Of a DNA stretch of 11,618 nucleotides, positions 1 to 6,642 are shown in pieces. Each line of letters opens with the position of its first letter. Position 1 is the first letter of the stretch. Source of the stretch: an uncultured Bacilli bacterium (lineage in GTDB: Bacteria; Bacillota_I; Bacilli_A; RF39; UBA660); the NCBI GenBank assembly GCA_947598425.1, contig CANQFH010000031.1, forward strand, positions 1-11,618. The letters run 5' to 3'. The position numbers and the translations under genes are program-made. Below the pieces are notes generated by a model that saw only the letters and a program-made list of their open reading frames with translations, was not told the DNA's origin and did no database searches.

Positions 1-2
1 AC

Positions 3-359
3 GCTAATAAAGAATTAGATGTAGTTAAGTTAAATGATAAGATAGATAGTAAAATGTTTGCTATGTATATAAGAGAAAAAGATGACTATGTAAAATATGA
101 AGGGAAAAGCTTTCCTTATGGATATGTAATAAACTTTGATAAAAGTTATTGTCTAGATAGTAAAGAACAATTAGTAGAAGATGCATTAACTAGAACTAAT
201 AATGGTATAAGTGTAAAAAGTAAAGTAGCAGTATATTGTACCTTATACTTTGAACCAGCAGAAGCAATATATTTAACATATGATCCAATAAATACACATA
301 CAGAGTGTACAACAGTGCAATGCGCTTTAGATGAATTGTATACATTAATATATGAATAG
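3..359 (+). CDS. Partial surface-type protein with C-terminal VQxALDELY motif (5' end outside window)
   Basis: The reading frame is open from the left edge, so at least 17 residues precede the first in-window ATG at 54 and the true start lies outside. That ATG has no convincing ribosome binding site. No enzyme family is recognised. The visible part has Cys-containing beta-type stretches (SYCLDSKEQ, AVYCTLYFEPAEA) like the small repeated modules of secreted Bacilli proteins. It ends in TECTTVQCALDELYTLIYE, which matches the segment after the signal sequence of the next protein (TESHGDYENVQQTIDELYKKVG). The two genes are therefore related in part. The next start codon is about 20 bases past this stop, so they are probably co-transcribed. 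Ile and Val codons are mostly ATA and GTA, as in the next gene but unlike the housekeeping genes downstream. Secretion cannot be judged because the N-terminus is missing. Function unknown. Confidence 0.6.
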   Translation, partial: ANKELDVVKLNDKIDSKMFAMYIREKDDYVKYEGKSFPYGYVINFDKSYCLDSKEQLVEDALTRTNNGISVKSKVAVYCTLYFEPAEAIYLTYDPINTHTECTTVQCALDELYTLIYE

Positions 360-378
360 AAGAAAGGAAATAAATAAA

Positions 379-1935
379 ATGAAAATAATAGTAGAAATAA
401 TAAAAAACAATTATAAAATAGTAATAGGATTAATATTAGGAATATTAGTATCAAGTATAAGTGTATATGCAGTAGAAAAAGTAAGTATGATAGATAGTGA
501 AGAAGTAACATATAATAATACCGAAAGCCATGGAGATTATGAAAATGTCCAACAAACTATAGACGAATTATATAAGAAAGTAGGATTCACTGGAGAAAAA
601 TGGATAGATCCAACATTAAATGGTGCCGATCCTGTATTAAGTAATGGATTAATACCAGTAGTAATAAGTAGTAAAGGAGAAGTATATTATGCCAATGAAT
701 ATACAAGATGGTATGATTATAGTCAAAAGAGATGGGCGAATGCAGTAATACTTGTAGAAAATGCAAAAGATAAGTATAAAGCCGGAGATAAGATAGATGA
801 AAATGATATTGAAAGTTATTTTGTATGGATACCAAGATATAAATATAGAATTTGGAATATAGGCAATTATACATCAGCTATTTCAGGAGATAATTTAGCA
901 AATATACAAAATGATAGCGAAGGCAAATATGCAATAAGAAACATATTAGGTAATGCCAGAGTAATAGAAATAGAATTTGAATCTAAATCAGCAACTAAAC
1001 AAAGCGGTACTACAGTAGATCAATGGTTAACACACCCAGCCTTTACCTTAGGTAGTACTGAATTAAATGGAATATGGGTAGGAAAGTTTGAGACAGGATA
1101 TAACCAAGATGGAGAAAATGAAAACCAAATAACACCAGATAATTGGACTACTAAAGGAGCAGAACAAGACTCAAGTGATTTTACAAAAATAATAATAAAA
1201 CCAAATGTATATTCATGGAGAAATATAACAGTAAAAAATATGTTCTTATCAGCATATAACTATCATAGAGAAGATTATAAATCCCATATGATGAAAAATA
1301 CTGAATGGGGAGCAGTTGCTTATTTATCTCATTCATCCTATGGAATAGGTGGAGAAGTAAATATAAATAATAACAATACATATAAAACCGGATATTCGTC
1401 ATATAATGCTGACCAAAGTACGTACCCTGGAACAGGTAGTACTGGAACAGATGGTAAATCAGAACCATGGAATACGCCAACAGGATTCTTAGCAAGTACT
1501 ACAGGAAATATCACTGGAGTATATGATATGTCAGGAGGAGCCTGGGAATATGTAGCAGGATATAGAGTAGGTTCTCATGAAAAAGATTCAAGTGGATTTA
1601 GTGAAGAAGAAATAACGAATACATATAAAGATTATATAGACAAATATGATAAAGACAGTTCTACAACAACATATAATAAAAGAATCTTAGGTGATGCTAC
1701 TGGAGAATTAGGTCCATTCTATACATTTAGAGATAGTGATAATGCTGCTGATAATAATAGATACCATAATAGTTGGTATGCTGATGACTCATATTTTTTT
1801 GAAGTTTCTTTTCCTTGGCTTACTCGAGGTGGTGGTTATCGCCTTGGAGTTTTGGCCGGTCAGTTCGGCTTCTATAGGAACACTGGTGGTGCGAGCACCG
1901 GCATTGGTTTCCGTCTAGTCTTATCTATCAATTAG
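379..1935 (+). CDS. Secreted/anchored C-type-lectin (FGE-sulfatase-like) protein, probable DGR variable protein
   Basis: This is a 518-residue exported protein. The ATG at 379 is chosen over an upstream in-frame ATG (352) because AGAAAGGA (361-368) sits 10 bases before it. Residues 11-31 form a hydrophobic signal or anchor segment with a possible signal-peptidase site after VYA. Residues 57-65 hold the VQQTIDELY motif shared with the upstream gene. Residues ~145-160 (ESYFVWIPRYKYRIWN) are typical of this uncultured-Firmicutes surface family. The C-terminal half has formylglycine-generating-enzyme/C-lectin signatures: KNTEWGAVAYLSHS (306-319), GVYDMSGGAWEYVAG (380-394), PWLTRGGGY (479-487) and GFRLVL (510-515). 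That fold is the usual scaffold of DGR variable proteins. The last ~120 bases are GC-rich and match the expected variable-residue spacing. No LPXTG or C-terminal membrane segment is visible. Binding of an external ligand is inferred; no sulfatase-activating role is implied. Confidence 0.75.
   Translation: MKIIVEIIKNNYKIVIGLILGILVSSISVYAVEKVSMIDSEEVTYNNTESHGDYENVQQTIDELYKKVGFTGEKWIDPTLNGADPVLSNGLIPVVISSKGEVYYANEYTRWYDYSQKRWANAVILVENAKDKYKAGDKIDENDIESYFVWIPRYKYRIWNIGNYTSAISGDNLANIQNDSEGKYAIRNILGNARVIEIEFESKSATKQSGTTVDQWLTHPAFTLGSTELNGIWVGKFETGYNQDGENENQITPDNWTTKGAEQDSSDFTKIIIKPNVYSWRNITVKNMFLSAYNYHREDYKSHMMKNTEWGAVAYLSHSSYGIGGEVNINNNNTYKTGYSSYNADQSTYPGTGSTGTDGKSEPWNTPTGFLASTTGNITGVYDMSGGAWEYVAGYRVGSHEKDSSGFSEEEITNTYKDYIDKYDKDSSTTTYNKRILGDATGELGPFYTFRDSDNAADNNRYHNSWYADDSYFFEVSFPWLTRGGGYRLGVLAGQFGFYRNTGGASTGIGFRLVLSIN
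1810..1920 (+). other. Candidate DGR variable region (VR) at the 3' end of the lectin-fold gene
   Basis: Bases 1801-1920 are about 52% G+C (63 of 120), against about 35% just upstream (1681-1740) and lower elsewhere. Codon choice also switches from A-ending to C/T-ending codons. The encoded pattern is invariant RGG, A-G, F-F, T-G and G-F-R residues with differing residues between them: RGG-G-Y-RL-G-VL-AG-Q-F-G-F-YRN-TG-GASTGI-GFR. Many of the between-positions use codons ending in C or T (CGC, CTT, GGC, TAT, AGC, ACC, GGC, ATT). Adenine-directed mutagenesis of AAC/AAT template codons would give exactly such codons. The stretch 1906-1923 near the stop would be the place for an initiation-of-mutagenic-homing site. 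The template repeat and reverse transcriptase are not in the window, so the call rests on composition and residue pattern. Confidence 0.55.
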
Positions 1936-1951
1936 TTAAATATTTTTAATC

Positions 1952-1980
1952 TTTAATTTAATAATTATTTATGAGATAAT
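1952..1980 (+). promoter_or_regulatory. Possible promoter for nfo
   Basis: TTTAAT (1952-1957), a 17-base spacer and GATAAT (1975-1980) preceded by TG at 1972-1973 resemble a sigma-A promoter with an extended -10. The predicted start near 1987 would leave a leader of only about 11 bases, beginning at the ribosome binding site. The match is moderate in such AT-rich sequence. Confidence 0.35.
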
Positions 1981-1997
1981 ATTTCTAGGTGGTAAAA

Positions 1998-2900
1998 ATG
2001 ATAATAGGTAGTCATGTTAGATTTAATCAAGAACAAATACTAGGTTCAGTAAAAGAAGCCATTACTTATGGAGCAAATGCTCTTATGTTATATACTGGTG
2101 CTCCTCAAAATACTATTCGTAGTGAAATTAATTTAGATTATTTAAATGAAGCTCGAAAATTAATGGTAGCAAATGATATTTCCATAGATAATGTTATATG
2201 TCATGCTCCTTATATAATAAATTTAGCTAATAAAGAAAGAATTGAATCATGGGATTTTTCCATTGCTTTTTTAAAAAGAGAAATATCTCGTTGTGAAACA
2301 TTAGGTATAAAATATATAGTTCTTCATCCTGGTAGTAGTGTAAAACATACTAAAGAAGAAGGTCTTAATAATATTATTGAGGCTTTGAATTTAATAGTTA
2401 AAGATGAAAATAATTGTATGATTCTTCTAGAAACGATGGCTGGTAAAGGTAGTGAATGTGGCAGTAACCTAGATGAAATAAAAACTATTTTAGACCATAT
2501 TAATTCTAAAAATATTGGAGTATGTATAGATACTTGTCACTTAAATGATGCCGGTTATGATATGGCTAAATTTGATGAATTTTTAGAAGAATTTGATAAA
2601 AAAATATCAATAGCTAGAATAAAATGTGTTCATGTTAATGATAGTAAAAATCCTTTAGGTAGTCATAAAGATCGCCATGAAAATATTGGTTTTGGTAGTC
2701 TAGGTTTTAACACTATTTTAAATATCGTTAATAATGAAAAATTAAAAGATGTTCCTAAAATATTAGAAACACCTTATGTATGTGATATTGATAAACCTAA
2801 AGAATTATCATATCCTCCATATAAAGAAGAAATAGCTATGTTGAAAAGTGGTATATTTAATGAACACTTATTAGATGATATTAGAGCTAATCATAAATAA
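1998..2900 (+). CDS. nfo: Endonuclease IV (apurinic/apyrimidinic endonuclease)
   Basis: Nfo cuts the DNA backbone 5' to abasic sites and trims damaged 3' ends in base-excision repair, using three zinc ions in a TIM barrel. At 300 residues it is close to usual family length (about 280-300). All nine classical metal-ligand positions appear present: H69 (CHAPY), H110 (VLHPGS), E145 (LLETMAGKGSE), D178 and H181 (CIDTCHLNDAGYD), H212 (VHVNDS), D225 and H227 (DRHENIGFG), and E257 (ILETP). The enzyme should be active. The ATG at 1998 is preferred over an in-frame GTG at 1989 because AGGTGG (1987-1992) lies five bases before it and would overlap the GTG. The gene overlaps a convergent minus-strand gene by 10 bases at its end. 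In Bacillus the homologue (yqfS) lies beside yqfT, and here a yqfT-like gene is the neighbour but inverted. Confidence 0.95.
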   Translation: MIIGSHVRFNQEQILGSVKEAITYGANALMLYTGAPQNTIRSEINLDYLNEARKLMVANDISIDNVICHAPYIINLANKERIESWDFSIAFLKREISRCETLGIKYIVLHPGSSVKHTKEEGLNNIIEALNLIVKDENNCMILLETMAGKGSECGSNLDEIKTILDHINSKNIGVCIDTCHLNDAGYDMAKFDEFLEEFDKKISIARIKCVHVNDSKNPLGSHKDRHENIGFGSLGFNTILNIVNNEKLKDVPKILETPYVCDIDKPKELSYPPYKEEIAMLKSGIFNEHLLDDIRANHK

Positions 2901-3151
2901 TTAGAATATCTTTGATAATATTCTTGCCAAACTTTAGATATTTTTCTAAAGTTTTCTTCTGTATAATTATTTTTATATCTTTCAATGTTAAAAAGTTTTG
3001 GATTACTTAATACTTTTTGATAATTCTTTTTCACAAATTCATATGTAAAATTAAGTTCTTCTTCAGATAAATTAATATTCTTACTATTAGCAAATTCTCT
3101 TATATCATCTTTATTCATTCTATTAATATATCTTTCTATTATATTAAACAT
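2891..3151 (-). CDS. DUF2624 / YqfT-like small protein
   Basis: This 86-residue, charged, mostly helical protein contains NKDDIREFANSKNINLSEEELNFTYEFVKKNY and a C-terminal NYTEENFRKISKVWQEYYQRY. Its form, an N-terminal 'which residues/segment to use' helix-turn-helix-like hairpin followed by a helix, resembles the DUF2624 (YqfT) family of Bacillus, whose function is unknown. Being next to nfo, as in Bacillus, supports the family call. The start is well fixed: AGGTGA (complement of 3158-3163) lies six bases before the ATG. It has no signal peptide or membrane segment. Its 3' end overlaps the end of nfo by 10 bases on the opposite strand, so the two mRNAs are complementary there. It ends in UGA, the only gene in the window that visibly does. 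The family assignment is from memory of the pattern and is moderate. Confidence 0.65.
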   Translation of the reverse strand: MFNIIERYINRMNKDDIREFANSKNINLSEEELNFTYEFVKKNYQKVLSNPKLFNIERYKNNYTEENFRKISKVWQEYYQRYSNYL

Positions 3152-3236
3152 TAATTATCACCTAGTATATTTTATGTTAATTTATAAAAATGAATACTTA
3201 AATATTTATTTTACATACTAATAATGGTGTATTGGA

Positions 3237-5171
3237 ATGAAGAAGTATGTAGTACTAATTTTAATTTTTAGTATCTTTGTTATTAGATTAATATATTTAA
3301 ATATTTATCAAAAAGATTATTATTTAGACAAGTATTATGCTAAAACTGAAAATTATGTATATGGTACTTCTGCTCCAAGAGGAAGAATCTTAGATATTAA
3401 TGGTAACATTTTAGTAGATAATATTGGTATTAAGACTATTTATTATACTAGATTAAAAGGAATTACTAATGAAGAAGAGATCCAAATAGCTCAAAAATTA
3501 GCCAATATAATAGATATTGATATTAATGAGGATAGTTTAAAAAATTATTATTTACAAATAAATGATACTAATAATTTAATAACTACAGAAGAATGGGAAT
3601 TATATGATAAAAGAGAACTTTCTTCAAAAGAAATAAAGGAATTAAAACTATCAAGAATTACTGAAGAAGATTTAAATAATTTAGATATTATAGATAAAAA
3701 AAGCGCTACTATATATGAATTAATGCATAAAGGTTATTCATATTCTAAAAAAGAAATTTTAAAAAATGTTAGTGATGATATATATTCCAAAGTAATTGAT
3801 GCTAATATTAAAGGGATTACGACAGAGTTAACATGGGAAAGAAAATATAATTATAATGATACTTTAAAAGATATTTTTGGTAGAATAGGGAAAATACCTA
3901 TAGATAAGAAAGAAGAATATTTAAATAAAGGTTATGAATTAGATGATATTGTGGGATTAAGTTATTTAGAAGAATATTATGAAGATTATTTAAAAGGGGA
4001 AAAAGATTTATATAAAGTGAATAGTGATAATACCCTATCTTTAGTAAAAGAAGGATCTCCAGGTAATGATTTAGTATTATCAATTGATATTAATGTCCAA
4101 TTAGAGTTAGAAAGATTAATTAAAGAAAATATTTTATTAGTTAAGAAAAGAAAATATACAGATTATTTTACAGAAGCCTATAGTATTGTTGGTAATCCTT
4201 TAACCGGGGCGATTATGGCTTTAAGTGGTCAAAAATTGTTAGATGAAGATTCTAAAACTTTTGAAAATGTTAATACTAATTTGATTACTTCTTCTTTTAC
4301 AGTAGGATCCGTTGTCAAAATGGCTACTTTAAGTACTGGTTATAAATATAATATTATAGATATTGGGAGTAGTGAATTAGATGGTTGTGTTAAATTATAT
4401 CAAGTACCTTTAAAATGTAGTTATAAAAGTTTAGGTAAAATTAATGATTTAACTGCAATTAGTAAAAGTAGTAATTATTATCAATTTAAGATAGCTATTG
4501 GTCTTACTGGTAATAAATATACTTATAATATGAAGTTAAATACTACTAGTGAAGATTTTAATAAATTTAGAGATATGTTTCAAGAATATGGTTTAGGTAG
4601 TATCACCGGTATTGATTTACCTAATGAAAAAATTGGTATTATAGGAAGTTTAACTTCTAGTGACTTACTTTTAAACTTAAGTATTGGTCAATATGATACA
4701 TATACTCCAGTGGAATTATTCCAATATGTAAATACTTTAGCTAGTAAGGGTGAAAAGAGAAAACCACAATTAATGGCTAGTATTCAAAATAATAATCAAA
4801 TAGTTATTGAAAACTCCTATAATACTCTTAGTCGCGTTCCTTTAGAAGTGAAATATTTAGAACGATTACAAGAAGCTATGCATCTAGGTATTTTAAATGG
4901 TACTAGTAGAAATTATATTAAAACTATTTATAATCCTGGTGGTAAAACGGGTACTAGTGAAACATTCATTGATACTAATAATGATCAAGTAGTGGATACA
5001 AAAACTATTTCTTTAGCATTTTTAGGCTTTGCTCCCTTAGATAATCCCTTATATAGTATAGTAGTTTTAACTCCTAATATTTATATTGAAAAAGACTATG
5101 AATATAGTAAATTATATATAACTCGAAATATTTCCCAGGGTATTACTAACTTTCTCTTTGAAAATAAATAA
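3237..5171 (+). CDS. Class B penicillin-binding protein (peptidoglycan D,D-transpeptidase, PBP2/FtsI type)
   Basis: This 644-residue membrane-anchored transpeptidase cross-links peptidoglycan stem peptides outside the membrane. An uncleaved N-terminal membrane segment covers residues ~4-21. The non-catalytic PBP-dimer region starts with APRGRILDINGNILVDN (46-62), the usual RGxIxDRNG element. The transpeptidase domain has all three active-site motifs: S358-V-V-K361 (nucleophile Ser), S411-S-N413 and K570-T-G-T573. YGLGSITGIDLPNE (451-464) and LSIGQYDTYTPVELFQYVNTLA (481-502) are also family hallmarks. No PASTA domains follow. It is most like the elongation/division PBP2 group; elongation versus division cannot be decided from sequence. 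The ribosome binding site is weak (GGTG at 3226-3229). Its presence shows the organism makes a cell wall, unlike true Mollicutes. In Bacillus, pbpA lies in the same general neighbourhood as nfo/yqfT and rpmGA. The promoter for rpmG overlaps its 3' end. Confidence 0.93.
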   Translation: MKKYVVLILIFSIFVIRLIYLNIYQKDYYLDKYYAKTENYVYGTSAPRGRILDINGNILVDNIGIKTIYYTRLKGITNEEEIQIAQKLANIIDIDINEDSLKNYYLQINDTNNLITTEEWELYDKRELSSKEIKELKLSRITEEDLNNLDIIDKKSATIYELMHKGYSYSKKEILKNVSDDIYSKVIDANIKGITTELTWERKYNYNDTLKDIFGRIGKIPIDKKEEYLNKGYELDDIVGLSYLEEYYEDYLKGEKDLYKVNSDNTLSLVKEGSPGNDLVLSIDINVQLELERLIKENILLVKKRKYTDYFTEAYSIVGNPLTGAIMALSGQKLLDEDSKTFENVNTNLITSSFTVGSVVKMATLSTGYKYNIIDIGSSELDGCVKLYQVPLKCSYKSLGKINDLTAISKSSNYYQFKIAIGLTGNKYTYNMKLNTTSEDFNKFRDMFQEYGLGSITGIDLPNEKIGIIGSLTSSDLLLNLSIGQYDTYTPVELFQYVNTLASKGEKRKPQLMASIQNNNQIVIENSYNTLSRVPLEVKYLERLQEAMHLGILNGTSRNYIKTIYNPGGKTGTSETFIDTNNDQVVDTKTISLAFLGFAPLDNPLYSIVVLTPNIYIEKDYEYSKLYITRNISQGITNFLFENK

Positions 5172-5185
5172 AAGTTTGATATAAT
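5158..5185 (+). promoter_or_regulatory. Promoter for rpmG-efp
   Basis: TTGAAA (5158-5163), a 16-base spacer and a perfect TATAAT (5180-5185) form a good sigma-A promoter. The -35 lies within the last codons of the PBP gene. The predicted start is near 5192, giving a leader of about 24 bases that contains GAGGAGG (5202-5208). Confidence 0.65.
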
Positions 5186-5215
5186 AGGGAAGTAATTAGA
5201 TGAGGAGGATTTTAT

Positions 5216-5380
5216 ATGGCTAAAAATGAGAATCGTAACTTTGTAACTATGCGTTGTACTGAATGTGGTTGCGAATTGCGTCCAACAAGTAAAAACAAAA
5301 AAAATAATCCTGAACGTTTAGAGATTAAAAAATATTGTCCTAAATGTCGTAAAAATGTTGTAGCAAAAGAAAAGAAATAA
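5216..5380 (+). CDS. rpmG: 50S ribosomal protein L33
   Basis: This 54-residue protein is a component of the large ribosomal subunit near the E site. The sequence (MAKNENRNFVTMRCTECGCELRPTSKNKKNNPERLEIKKYCPKCRKNVVAKEKK) has the L33 core, including TKNKKNNPERLE-like spacing. It is the zinc-binding (C+) form, with two CxxC pairs at C14/C17 and C41/C44. It is slightly longer than the typical 49 residues because of a short N-terminal extension (AKNENRNF). A near-perfect ribosome binding site, GAGGAGG (5202-5208), sits seven bases before the ATG. It is the first gene of a two-gene unit with efp, whose ATG is 19 bases past this stop. Many Firmicutes carry several L33 copies of C+ and C- type, which respond to zinc supply; no zinc-regulator operator was recognised here. 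Confidence 0.95.
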   Translation: MAKNENRNFVTMRCTECGCELRPTSKNKKNNPERLEIKKYCPKCRKNVVAKEKK

Positions 5381-5399
5381 TTAAGAAAGGAGTTTATTT

Positions 5400-5960
5400 A
5401 TGAATATTAATATTAATGATATTAAAAATGGCATGACTGTTATTATTGATGGTAATTTATGTTTAATTCAAGAGTTCCAACATGTTAAACCAGGAAAAGG
5501 CCCAGCTTTTGTTAGAATTAAATTAAAAAATTTAAGAACAGGTTCTATTGTAGAACAAACATTTAATACTAATATTAAAATTACTAGAGCTCATATAGAA
5601 AAAACTAAAGTACAATATTTATATGCTAGTGGTGATAATTTTGTATTTATGAATAATGATACTTATGAACAAATAGAAGTATCTAAGAAAATATTAGGAG
5701 AAGATGCTTCATTTATTAAAGAAGGTATTGATATTTCAATAGATTTTTATGAAGGAGAAATCATTGGTATTACTCTTCCTGAAAAGATTGAATATGAAGT
5801 AGTAGAAACAGTACCAGCAGTTAAAGGAAACACTACTAATAATGCTCAAAAAGATGCTAAAATTGAAACAGGTAAAGTTATTAAAGTTCCTTTATTTATA
5901 AATGAAGGCGAAAGAATATTAGTTACTACAAGTGATGGTAAATATGCTGGAAGAGCTTAA
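5400..5960 (+). CDS. efp: Translation elongation factor P
   Basis: EF-P binds between the P and E sites of the ribosome and rescues stalling at consecutive prolines. The 186-residue length is standard. The N-terminal KOW-like domain carries the tip loop HVKPGKGPAFVRIKLKN (28-44); K33 in PGKGPAF is the residue that is modified in many species. Two OB-fold domains follow, with the family segments YLYASGDNFVFMNNDTYEQIEV (73-94) and LPEKIEYEVVETVPAVKGNT (125-144), and the C-terminal GKVIKVPLFINEGERILVTTSDGKYAGRA. AAGGAG (5387-5392) lies seven bases before the ATG. It is co-transcribed with rpmG and ends in a terminator that overlaps its stop codon. No gene for a lysine-modifying enzyme (EpmA/B or YmfI type) is visible in the window. 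Confidence 0.97.
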   Translation: MNININDIKNGMTVIIDGNLCLIQEFQHVKPGKGPAFVRIKLKNLRTGSIVEQTFNTNIKITRAHIEKTKVQYLYASGDNFVFMNNDTYEQIEVSKKILGEDASFIKEGIDISIDFYEGEIIGITLPEKIEYEVVETVPAVKGNTTNNAQKDAKIETGKVIKVPLFINEGERILVTTSDGKYAGRA

Positions 5961-5970
5961 GCTCTTTTTT
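5951..5970 (+). terminator. Intrinsic terminator of rpmG-efp
   Basis: AAGAGCTTAAGCTCTT (5951-5966) is a perfect 16-base palindrome and is followed by T residues to 5970. The stem includes the last efp codons and the TAA stop, and the T-run overlaps the stop codon of the convergent minus-strand gene. It has no U-run in the opposite orientation, so it should act on the plus strand only. Confidence 0.75.
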
Positions 5971-6550
5971 ATTTGATTACAAAATAAGTTATATAAAGAA
6001 CTGTTAATATACAAGTAATAAATATTAATAAAATACCAATAAAACCATTATTATAATCATCATCATTACTAAAATGTCCATATAAAGGATTAATAAGGGC
6101 TAATTTAGAACCTTTATTACTTAAAGAACTATTTTGATAATTATTAATTAAGTTTTGAATTAGAATACTAGCTTCATTATTAATAAATATTTCATCATAA
6201 CAAGTATATATTGGAATATTTAGAATATTAAATCTAAAGATATCATCACTATTATTATTTAAAATATCTTCATTTAATAATAAATATTTATGCATATAAT
6301 CATTAATAAAATTCTTTTCATTATCATTTAAAGTAGGATGATATAATAATTCTAATAAAGTTATTACTTGAAATATTTCTAAAGGATTAATTAAATAGAT
6401 ATCGGGATTTATATTATTTAAATTTAAATAATTAAGAGGAGTACTATAAATATTTTGATAATTAAGTATTAAGATATTATTTTCAATTTTAAAATATTTT
6501 AAATTATTATAAATACTTTGAAGATTTTTTAATATTACTTCATTACTCAT
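5969..6550 (-). CDS. Uncharacterised protein with C-terminal membrane anchor
   Basis: This 193-residue protein is not recognised. The ATG at 6550 is chosen over an upstream in-frame ATG at 6577 because AGGTGGG (complement of 6554-6560) lies three bases before it and inside the longer version. Residues 1-165 are soluble-type and Asn/Ile/Leu-rich, with a PxxIYLINPLEIFQVITLLELLYHPTLNDNEKNFINDYMHKYL stretch that looks helical. Residues ~169-191 (GFIGILLIFITCILTVLYITYFV) form one strong membrane segment at the very end. This is a tail-anchor layout with the bulk probably cytoplasmic and no signal peptide. No catalytic motif stands out. It faces away from sufB, separated by 92 bases, and converges on efp. 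The high Asn content reflects AT-rich codons. A role cannot be proposed from the neighbours. Confidence 0.7.
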   Translation of the reverse strand: MSNEVILKNLQSIYNNLKYFKIENNILILNYQNIYSTPLNYLNLNNINPDIYLINPLEIFQVITLLELLYHPTLNDNEKNFINDYMHKYLLLNEDILNNNSDDIFRFNILNIPIYTCYDEIFINNEASILIQNLINNYQNSSLSNKGSKLALINPLYGHFSNDDDYNNGFIGILLIFITCILTVLYITYFVIK

Positions 6551-6596
6551 ATTCCCACCTATTATAAATTTTAACAAAGTAATATCTAAAATACAA

Positions 6597-6625
6597 TTGT
6601 TTTTAAGAGGTTTTTATTGTATTAT
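6597..6625 (+). promoter_or_regulatory. Possible promoter for sufB
   Basis: TTGTTT (6597-6602), a 17-base spacer and TATTAT (6620-6625) lie in the divergent intergenic region. The predicted start near 6632 falls at the ribosome binding site, giving a leader of about 11 bases. The 8-base palindrome ACAATTGT (6593-6600) overlaps the -35 and could be an operator, but it is short. Confidence 0.35.
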
Positions 6626-6642
6626 TTTATAGGGGAGGGATT

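Noticed and set aside
146..1495. Minus-strand open frames at 146-511, 587-874 and 1181-1495
   Set aside because: They lie opposite well-supported coding sequence, encode low-complexity Leu/Tyr-rich products and have no ribosome binding sites of note.
1736..1918. Plus-strand open frame overlapping the lectin-domain 3' end
   Set aside because: It is an alternative frame of the variable-region segment; the main frame carries the recognisable GFR/RGG motifs.
2903..2924. AGAATAT/ATATTCT hairpin after nfo
   Set aside because: The stem is weak and has no T-run, so a terminator call is not supported; it also lies inside the convergent gene.
3898..4083. Minus-strand open frame inside the PBP gene
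   Set aside because: It is fully inside a strong coding sequence and its product is low-complexity.
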